Shown one piece after another: positions 1 through 10,600 of a stretch of 64,000 nucleotides of DNA (its first letter is position 1; each line of letters opens with the position of its first letter). Source of the DNA: Pelodera strongyloides (Eukaryota > Nematoda > Chromadorea > Rhabditida > Rhabditidae); NCBI GenBank assembly GCA_036852015.1, contig JAANDG010000127.1, positions 124,001-188,000 of the forward strand. The letters are read 5' to 3'. Made by a program: the position numbers and the translations under genes. The notes under the pieces are model-generated. The model ran no database searches. It saw only the letters and a list, made by a program, of their open reading frames with translations, and was not told the origin of the DNA.

Positions 1-1070
1 CAATGTGATCCTTATAGTTAAAGAACTTAGGACCATTCGGGATATTATACCTATAAAAGAATCCAATGGAGGGACGCTTTTCTAAACTAATGTTATTGTT
101 ACGGAAAAGCTCTTTTATATACTTTTTAATTATGTATTGTAAATTAGGGAACTGCAGATCATCACAGAATGGGATCCATAACTTAAAATCGGGTGTCTTC
201 GGTTTTACCATAGCTTTACTGTCTCGTTTTGGCATAGTAAGCGTACCACATAGCGCCTCTATGCATTTACGCTCACTATATGTAATACCACTTTCGTGAT
301 ATTCACGCAGGAGGAACTTTTTCGTAGATTTACGCAGCGAAAAATTATATTGTTTTAGTTGGTCGTATGTGGGTACGTTAGCTAGATCGGGTATATTAGC
401 TTGGTCGTGATTCACTCGCCTTCTTCTTCTAGGACCTCGAATCTTGTAAGGACGAGTGACCTTAATTGACCAATATGGGATGTTCGCATTGCCTAGACCT
501 GACTTACTGCGATCACTTATAATGCCATAGCCTTTGATTTGATCATTAAGGCCATATGGAAAAGCGCTGTTCAGAAGTTTGATCCAAAATAATTCTTTTT
601 ATTTTTCCTAATAGAATCATCATTATTTTCTTCTAGCGCGTCTAGGATATGAAGGTGAAATGTTTTATTTCCTACATCACCTTGGCATTCAGAGTAGTGT
701 TTATAAAGGATTGTATCTTTCGAATTCTTATTGAAATGCCAGCGGTGTTGCACTAATCGCGCTTTAAGAGATCGTTTCGTTTCTCCAACGTACTGTATAC
801 CGCACTTACCGCATGTTATGCAATATACTATGCCTTTGGTAGAACAATTAGAGTTGGAAGTGCCATACAAATTAGAGAAATATGTAGTAGAACTACTGCG
901 TATAATGCGTTCATACGCAATATTAGGACATAATTTACATCTTTTACTACCACAAGGAACACCAAATTCTTGAGAACCGTCCAAAGAAGTTATATTTATT
1001 TTCGGGCCCAGCTTTTTTGAAGTTAACGAACGAAGAAGAAAATACTCAGTATGTTTGTTAGCAGGACAAA
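1..1070 (-). pseudogene. Penelope-like retroelement fragment, GIY-YIG endonuclease part
   Basis: Read on the minus strand, about 1,070 down to 571 encodes a Cys-rich linker (CGSKRCKLC) followed by a GIY-YIG nuclease core with IQYVGETKRSLKARLVQH, the arrangement at the C-terminus of canonical Penelope-like elements. The frame breaks by one base near 590-605. The next frame begins ELFWIKLLNSAFPYGLND, the usual end of this domain, and stays open to the window edge with a basic RRRRR patch and about 150 further residues. No reverse transcriptase is visible upstream (above 1,080), where two stop codons close the frame, so the copy looks 5'-truncated. Family assignment rests on motif recall. The post-nuclease extension resembles Neptune-type elements, which is inference. 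The copy continues left of base 1. Confidence 0.8.
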
Positions 1071-1887
1071 CGATGTTCCTCTATCAGCCGTCCCCAGCTT
1101 TCAGAGGTAAGGTGCTTTAGGGAGCACTTCAGCCCAAACTAAGGACTCCGTGGAGGTTACAAGGTAGAAACCTCTCCCACGTTGTTGCTAGGGCTCCTCA
1201 GGGACTTACGGTGTGCTCCCTATTTAGCACCATTTAACCGCCTGTGTCCCTAACAGAGTTGAGAATGATCATAGAAGTGTGAAAGATAAGATATAGCATT
1301 TCAGTTCTCTCCCATCATAGCAACAAGAGGCCATATCATATAGTGTTAGTTTTATATTTGATCATTGGGCCTCTTACAGATCATAAACATCCGACGTGTA
1401 AAAATATAGCATGTATATGGGTGTATATAGAATATTGAATAATTTGAAAAATATAAATAATATTATTGTAAGAAAAGAAACCATAATAAAAATAAAAAAC
1501 AATAAAATTATAATAAAATTATAATTATAAAATAATAAATAAATAAAAACAAAATATATTGGTCTGCTACACGTATGTAACAGTACGTATGACCCGAATA
1601 CCCAATAAAGAGTTGATAACGTCTCAAATAATACCCATATAAAATGCAATAGTAAGTCTTGATAGTGTTCGCAAAACGGAATGCGCGAAGTGTTCAAAGT
1701 AAAATATGCAATGTAGAATATGTTTAAAAGTATTAGATGATAAACTAGGAAACTATTGAAATACTGCAATAGAAGAACAAAGGAATAACAATATATAAAG
1801 ATAAGTGAATAAATAATATCTAGATAGTTATGTACATAGAAAATTAGATAGAAAGAAAGAAAGTAGCTCAAGGAATGAGCTATATAG

Positions 1888-2000
1888 GTAGTCCGTAAGG
1901 ACTTGACCCACCTTGCGGTAGGTTTGAAAGCTCCTAAGAGCTACTCCATCCCGAAAGATAGAGGATAGTCCCAAAGGACTTGGCCCACCAAAATGGTAGG
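1888..2000. repeat. 115-bp dispersed repeat, copy 1
   Basis: The unit starts gtagtccgtaaggacttg, has paired CCTAAGAGCT and AGGATAGTCC blocks, and ends with a CCCACCAAAATGGTAGGAAA block. A second copy lies about 250 bp downstream at 2,141-2,310. No coding content is visible. Confidence 0.8.
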
Positions 2001-2140
2001 AAACTTAGTAGATATACCAATAAGTAGATATATGGCTGTGTACAAAATCTCATAAATAATGTAGAAGGATAAATACGGAAAAATGTGAATAAACTATGCG
2101 TTAAATCTTAGAAATAATCAAAATAATGATGATGAGTAAG

Positions 2141-2198
2141 GTAGTCCATAAGGACTTGACCCACCTTGCGGTAGGTTAGAATGCTCATAAGAGCATAC

Positions 2199-2254
<56 letters not shown>

Positions 2255-2310
2255 ATCCCAAAAGATAGAGGATAGTCCCAGGGGACTTGGCCCACCAAAA
2301 TGGTAGGAAA
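2141..2310. repeat. 115-bp dispersed repeat, copy 2, with a 52-base C run
   Basis: Same unit as 1,888-2,000 but interrupted at 2,200-2,251 by an uninterrupted run of C. In copy 1 the corresponding place reads only CTACTCCATCCC. The run is either an expanded homopolymer or an assembly artefact. Confidence 0.8.
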
Positions 2311-4673
2311 ATTATATAATATAATATACATTTGCAAACATATAAAGTCGTCAGACGAGACGTGGGGAATTGAATCCTCCAACAGTCAACGTCCTAGACC
2401 TCAAACAATTAAAACAAATTATAAGTGAAGAAATTCTACTATAAAATATGAAAAGATGTGAGAAAAAAAAAAATCAATGAAAAGTGAATATTAACTAAAA
2501 CTTAGTGTCTAAGATGTAAGATGTATAAGTTGAATCTTATACCGTGTTAACACGGACCTCGTTTCGACCCCCTAGCCGCAGACGAGGATTTCTCAGGGCG
2601 GGGGTTCTCGTCAGTGCGACACCCTGATAGTATATCACAGAAAATTTATCATTAAGATTGACGTAAAATATTATTTACAAAACAAGTATAATAATGGAAA
2701 TGAAAACCATTAAATAACGTGCCAAAAATGGGATGCGTTAGGATCAATAGTACAATAGTGCATATTAACTCTCTAAGTTACCACTAAACAGTGTAGCGTA
2801 CGCGTTGCGGTACCCTTTGCACCCATAGCTCAACCATGTATTTTGTACTTTGGTCTTGTATAGTCTGTAATCTAAATATCATGAGCCCAAGAAGAGAGAT
2901 GTTTCGGGGATACCTTAAACTTATGTGAAATAATGGGATATACATGGAAACCTTTAACGAACATTTTGATAATAATATTCTTAGGGTAGCCATTACGAGC
3001 AATTGATTGCAATTAATTAATTGTTTGGTTTTTAATGTTCGAGTACAATTATATTTATTTTTGTAGTTTGTAGTGTGGTGTGAGATTATGTGTGTTTTGG
3101 TGTGTGTGTTTGTGAGATGATGTGTGTGTGTTATGATGTCATGTGAAGTAATAGTTATGCATTAGTTGGTTAGTTTTTGAAATAATAGTTATGTATTAGT
3201 TGATTAGTATGGTTAATAATATGAAATATAGTGAATAGGTTAAGTTAGATATTATATGTTAAAATTGAAATTACTGTTGTACCAATTAGTCAGTCTTTTG
3301 CTGTCATTATTATATTTTAGTGCTATACATGGGTGTCAGCGAATAGTTTTAGTACTTCGAAAAAAATATTTATTAGGGAGTCACACAACAATTACTTACA
3401 ATAAGAGTTTGATTACGAGCAATACAAAATACAAGTAAGTCTAGAAAGCAAATCCAAAAGGAATATAATAATTCAATGACAAAAAGTTAAGAAAAGACAT
3501 AACCTCAATAAAAGCACTAAAGAACCAACAATATATTCTGGGTTTTACTGACAAAAAGAGTACTGTATTTTTATTTGCTTACCTTATCTATAAATTCCCT
3601 CAAAATATAAAAATCACCCAGAATACAAAAAATCAATCAATATTATATCTCACATCTCGGCAAATACAAAAACTACATCTAGCGGGTTATCTAACAAATA
3701 TGGTAAACAAACAAAATAATCTACATTTGGAAAAACAATCACTTTAGCAATACTAGCGATACTTAACAGCCAAATCGACAAAACACATCAAATTGACACA
3801 CAAAATCTATGTAACGCATCAGGTTAACAAGTAACCTTACTTAGATCTAGCTATTACCAAGCTAAGCATAATATTACAAAAACATAAGACAGTGAGCCGT
3901 AAGCGACGTAATTTTTTCAAAAGACGTTTAATCAATAGAAGGGATATGATTTAGATGTACAATGCACCAATATGGTGGAACATAAAAGCTCAATGATTAA
4001 AATAAAAATTAAGAATACCGTGCCTTCCAAAACGGACTTACATCAATTCGTGTACAATAACGGTCACACAGTATACTACTACAAATGCCAAACTAAACCG
4101 GGAGGCCACAAAAAGCTCCTGGTAACCGAGAGGATATAGAATCTACTGTACAAATAAGAATGCCAAACAGAATCGAAAGGTTGGGAAAGAAAGAACAAAG
4201 AAGGAAAGCAGGACACGTGGACATTGGAAATACGAGAAAACTGTAATATTCTATAGCTCTGGTAAATATTTCATATGGAAAGATTACCAGTGCACGAGTA
4301 ACCAGAGATAATTGAATTTATGAATAAATGGTTAGAACCTGGGCGTAAGTCGGTGGGTGACATCTGACATCAAACACATACGTAAATATACCATGTTCAC
4401 TTACGCTCCGGGGTTTACAACCAGGATAGAGCTGGAAATCATAACCACAAACCACAACAATTATATCCCTACCAAGCTGCACCCGCCCGACGATCTCGCA
4501 TCTTTGAGCGTTGTTGTTGCCGGTATTTAGTGGCACTGTCGTAAACGGCTTGCTGAATGAGGAGATTTTGGAAGAATTCGAAATAAGAACAAATTCACCA
4601 AAGCTCTCTACTACGCTCTACATTATATTAAAGGGCATGTCAAGCCTGATTCACAGATATTCTATAACACGCT

Positions 4674-7600
4674 CTACCGTAGTTTACACAATTTCTCTCG
4701 CGCTCTCCTCTTTTTCTTTGCTGACTTAAACAAATTTCTCTCGCGCCCTCCTCTTTTTCTTTGCTGTCTAACAGCAAACGGTCCTGCGGCAGAGAATAGT
4801 TCTGGTTTTGTCCACACGACTCGAATCCCATACTGAAGGAGTTTTTTGGAGGGGTTTGAAATCGTTTTTCTTCTTACATGAAAGTTTTTGTTTATTTTTA
4901 TTTTCACTTTCCTTACCTTCAAAAGGCAAGCTTTTTTCTGAGCCCAACATGCAAAACCGGCTTGACAGTCCCTTTAATACGTATATGTAGTGAGTAGTGA
5001 CTAACTTAACCACTTTTTTTCCTGTCAAATCTCGATGCCTACTGTAACCGTATTAAATAAAAAACCCAGAGCAGGCCGGACCGTGTATTTCAGGCAAGGG
5101 ACCCTGCGAAGACGGGTCTAACCACCTTTTTTAAAGCTATGGTCGTCTTATGATTCAATAAACAATAGACACGCCAATACCAATTATTCAAAACATGGTA
5201 TCCCATAATACCACAATTTAAATTCTTTACCGCGATGTTTAGGATACAGTATCATCAAGCACACAATGTATGGAAAAGAAAACCGATCACATAAAAAAAA
5301 GAATATCAACTTACCCGAGTGGCCTTTCTCATTTTCTCCTCGGGTTCTTCTTCAGGCGCTCCTAGATCGAAAATCTCTCTCAGCAACTGGTTGTCACGCA
5401 AGTGACGCATCATTCCACCACGTAACAACTGGAAACACTATCGTTGACACTTGACACTCATCTACGCACTTACATTCATCCGAAATGAATTCTCAAAATT
5501 CGCAAACCGCAATCTTGCGGAGTCGTCAGTGAACAGTCAAAATGTGTTTGGAATGTTTGCAAACAATGGAAATAATATGATTCCAGGTATCTATAACAAA
5601 CCAGCCAACAAATGATCTCCTAGTAGAACAAGACCCAAAACATTTGAGGCAAGGCAAAGTTTCAGAAGAAAACAAATATAATTACAATTGCAATATGAAA
5701 ACCAAAACTGGCATAAAAGGAAGCACCAATTCCGCTTAAACTACAGTAACCAACAGAACTCAAAAATCCAAACTCACATCAGTGCACAGATCGTAGATGA
5801 GTCTCGACCAGCACGACTCCAGGAACAGTGTCTGACTATTCGTGAACTTGACTTTCAACTCGGGTGCTTCGCCTTGCGAAATGAACGCGAGAATTTGCCT
5901 GAAATCGCGAAAACAAATGAAATTCATATATCACAGTCACCTGTTACTTGGTCACTTCTTGACTTCACCACTTCACCAAAACCAAAAATACTAAATTATT
6001 TCAACAGCGCAAGTGTACTACACAAACTTATATTTGGAACTTGGTTTGCTGGAACAAAAGAAAATCATTGAAAGAATGAGCCGGAGATTCGTCACTCGAA
6101 ACCGCAACCAAAACGGGAAATTAGTCTATTAGACACATTCACTTATCAAAAATTGCAAATAAAAAAGGATAATAAGCAACATTCGATATGATTTGAAAAA
6201 AGTTTATTACCTGAATGTCAATTTCTGAACCCGTTTCTCCCTCTTTGCCTTTGCTTTTCCAGTGACATTGCACAGTCCGCGCAGGAGCTAAAAAAATGAA
6301 TACATTAAACATTAAAGAACATAGAATCTTACTCTGCTCCGATATTCCATAACTTGTTAGTAAACACAAGTCCCAAACAGAGAAACCGGGGCATACAAAA
6401 CAAGAACTAAACCCTTTCCAAGACAACAGGAACAGGGCAACAAGCTGTGGGGCTTGCGCCCTCATCTAATTCGCCTGAGAAAAAATAAGCAATAATAATT
6501 TAATAATATACCTCAAGAACATGATTGTGATTGGGGAAAGTGGTTCCGGGACGAACTGTTTCGGCCAATTCATAGAGTAGAGCAAGCGCCTCGCCAGCTG
6601 GAAGAACACAGAAACAATATTTAGAAAATTCAGTGAAAGGCTACTACACAACTTACTCTACGCAATAAACAGACATCAAGTCTCAACATGCCCCTACTGC
6701 CTTGTCTACTATAAAGCTAATCCCGTAGGCGCAGGAGTAGGATCGTTATTCCCAGAGCAACTAAAATGGTTCGTAGGCATTCATTTGTACATAGAACTTC
6801 TATTATGATTGAGGAAACTCCGCACTTAGCTTCATAGATTTCTGTATAATGTGTCACTTTATTTATTCTTCATTTTTGTATTTGTGCTACTGTTGCTTTA
6901 CTCGACAAAACTGTACGTTGCATATATTTTTCTCATGAATTGTATGTGTGCGTAATAAATTATTATAATAGAAGTGCACACCTAATCCCCGGCTCAGGAA
7001 TTTTGTTTTCTTTCGAATTTTAGAATATTATTAAGTGCGTTGCGCGTTAGGTCGCTTCTAACCCTCATGCTCCACTATCTCAGGGAAAAAGTTGTACTGT
7101 CAACCGGTAACGCCAAAAAAGGAACAAAGCTATAAAATACAAGACAATAAAAACACCCCACCTGCCACACGAATATCAGCATTTGTCGACTCCAAGTACG
7201 TGACCAACTTCGGCTCGTCTTGCAGGGCGGTAAGTACGGTTTGACTCTCGACGTTCTACAACAAAGAATATGGATGACACATGACAACAGAAGTACGAAA
7301 ACATACAATAACAGTAATTGGTCCAGACAGCTATCACGTTTAGTTTAGACCACTCTCACGGGGTTATTTCTTGTTTGGAAAGCAAACTGCCTCATAACAT
7401 TCTTACTAGTGTATGTCTATTTTCATATTCTACCTTTAAAATTCCACACACTTTTCTTATACCTTTACGTATAACTCTTGTATTTACACTTTCATTTTTG
7501 CATCTAAGCTTATCAGACTAATATTTTATTACAGTACAGACGCCGAATTCACCAACACGCAGGGAGCCCTCCCTGGCCTCCCCAGGGAGCTAAAGAGTCG

Positions 7601-10600
7601 AGATCAGAAGCGACTCAGAGCACTCGTGAGCCTAGGTAGGGCTCCCCTGTGTGTTGATGAATACGGCCTCTGTACAGTATTCCAATTACAGAAATCAATA
7701 AAAAAATCAAAATCAACCTGAAGAAGTAGAGCCCATGCAGCAACTGAGTTGGCAAAGAGTTTCGAAGATTGAGCCGTGAGCTTCGTCGACATCCAAGCTT
7801 GCCGGAGAGCCTATGATTTTTAATAATAAAGAAACGAGTAAAAAAAGGGAGAAAAAGTATAATTCGATAAAGTTCACAGACTGCTTATATAAACCACTGA
7901 ACTTAGCAACTAAACTAAACAAACAAAAAGGGGACTGTATCTAAAAACTAATTACGGCCCGGCCATGGTAGCTCTCTTTCAAGTTCAAAGTAACTGTAAC
8001 ATTTTAAAAGCGCAGAATAGAAAATTGGCGTTCGCATCACTCGGGCACATAGGATCTACATCAAGTAAAAGAAAAGAAAGCTAGGCAATAAAAAGTTTAT
8101 AAGATACCTTGATCGAAAGTAGAAGTCCATCGTCATTTTGTGAGGCCAGATAGGTGGTAATCGCTAGGCACAAGCAACAGTGGGCACGGAGCACCTGAAC
8201 ATACACAGACTTACACTTTACAAGATTACAGACTTGATTCGGTCGGATGAAAATCCTGCATCCTGCCTGATGATGAATGTAGGAGTAGGGTAGATACAAA
8301 TAGAAAATGAATTAGGAAATAATATTAAGAGTATTTGTTGAAATGAAAGAAATGAGAGTTAACAATGACCACACGAAATATGGTACCCTCGACCCTATCC
8401 CTATCACATGCGGGGATTTTGCCACCGTTGTCCTACAGCCTATAACCCACCTTACCCACCCCCCATCACTTATAAAAAACCCTTCCCAACAAAAGTTCAG
8501 ACTTCAGACTAACAACACGACTAATCCTTCTACTAATCTGGGATATATACGCTTACTTACAACAGCGCAGTGCAACTCACAAGAAATACATAGTAAAATA
8601 CACAGAGATAGTACATACACCGCTCGAGAAAACGTAAATATTGGCTGTGCACCCTGATTGGGGCGGGTTACCTTTCGATATGTTTCACCGTCAAATGAAA
8701 AAAAAAACAAAAGTAAGTTAGTCGTTAGTTCAAGTTCAATTAAGTCGGGTACAATGCCATTTTCCCTTGAGTACATACTAGGCTAGCAGACAATTTATCG
8801 AAGCAACTGGATTAAACGCACATTTTCCGGTCAGCTTCGCCTAGAATGTAGTGCGGGAATAAAAACGCAGTTATTTCAAAAACTCACATCAGATTTAGTG
8901 GGATCGGCGAGAATTACACGCAGAACTCCAAGTGCTTCTTCAATTTCCTCCGAACTCTCATCGCCTGAAGAAACACAGAATAAAATTACAATTTTACACT
9001 TCATCTGGTGTACGCTGGTCAGTTCTACTTTTTAAAACACTCTCTACAATTACTTAGTTTTCAATCACAAATACTAAAATAAAAAAATCATGAACGAAAA
9101 ATGATTACGGATATAATATCATATCGGGCTCAATTGAAACAAAATAAAATTCTATAAACAACTAGTAAGCTAACTCTTTAAGGAAGGTAAATACGTATCT
9201 TTAGATAGTGGTGAAAAAATAAAAACATACCAATCTGAATGGCGACAAGTCCCAAGAGAGAGGCACATACAACCACTTCCTCATCAGTCTTTCGCACGCC
9301 TTTTGTGATCAAATCGATCAGCGTCGACCGCCATTTAGTCACAAATTCACCTAAAGAAAGGGGCTTAGGCTTAGTACCATAATCTGCAGAAAACTGAACT
9401 CCACCTCCACGCCCGCCGTGTCTGAAATTCACGACCCACCGGCCATATTCCCACTCCGATTCCCTCGGGGAAATAGTCCCTGGGGATAGAAAATAGCATT
9501 CTAATTGAGAGACGCAGAGAAAAGGCCGGGGAATTCCCCATTGGGAATTGGGCGGTGAATATGGCCTCCGGCTCCGCTGTTATGCAAAACGAAATCGTCA
9601 ACCGAAAACACACAACAACCGCTTAAGATCTAACTTGCTGATATCCAAAACGCCAAGCCAAAGAAAAGAATAATCAGAATAAGAAACATCAACTAACCCA
9701 AGTAGTGTGAGGTGAGCGAAAACTGGAGGTGGCGAAGGGCGGCAAGTCGAACGCTATTACTAAAACACAACAAAGATAAGAACATCTTCAGACACTGCCA
9801 TTCTATAAAAGATATAGATCAACCAAATGCTTTGTTTCTTGTCTTGTATGTCTTGCAAGCTTTCATCCAGAGAAACAACGAGTTCCATACAGGCTATAAA
9901 ATCGATGCGTATTTCAAAAATTTCCGGAGATGGTCGCCGGCCTTCGGCCGGAGATGGTCACACTACTTTTTCGTAAAATACGTTATTTTTTTTTTTGATA
10001 CTGTAACTTTTGTAGTTAATCGAAAAAGCTGAAGGTAAAAGGTAACGTATATAGTGAAGGGAAAAGTGTTTAACAAAGTTTTCGAGAGCTAAAAAAATAT
10101 TATCGAGTCTACGTCTGTGTGTATACCACTCCAGCTGTCTGTGCGCTAACCTATGGGTACTGTAGCTGTTGAACACTTCCTTCCAGAAAGCTAACTTACA
10201 GTACCATCAGTTTATGGTGTCCTTTGCTAACTGTCGTATTGCGTAAGTCATTTATTGTAACAGTGTAATTAGTATATACTTGAATATGATTAATAAATAA
10301 TAAATAATTTCGTTAGTATTTCCATTACTTACATTTTTGTGTGTGAATATAAAGATGAATCAGTAAAATGAAAGCTTCGATCTGCAAATTAATGCAAAGA
10401 CCACCCGAGGCTTCATTGCCTCACTTAGTTTTTTTTTTATTGTGAAGAAAAAATTTTTTACAAAAAATTTCGGTATGGCCCGTCTTCGAACCTGCGTCAT
10501 CTGCGTACCAGCGCGCGCTCCTAGCCGTTAGACTATGAGACCCTTTTCTTTCAGTGCCTGTGGCAGTCATTACAAGCTTTCCTTGGAAAAGAGCGCGCGA

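Larger units (their letters stand above)
1081..4673. other. AT-rich intergenic repeat region
   Basis: No exon chain or recognisable protein was found. The stretch holds two copies of a roughly 115-bp repeat, one with a long C run, a GC-rich patch at about 2,550-2,640 on the minus strand with a hammerhead-like core, and long low-complexity AT sequence. Open frames at 1,374-1,871 and elsewhere have runs of Phe, Leu, Ile and Tyr typical of translated AT-rich DNA. Confidence 0.7.

Noticed and set aside
1374..1871. 165-codon minus-strand frame rich in Phe, Leu, Tyr and Ile
   Set aside because: Low-complexity translation of AT-rich DNA, with no start context, splice sites or family resemblance.
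2185..2382. Frame with a run of about 17 glycines
   Set aside because: It is the translation of the homopolymer C run on the opposite strand.
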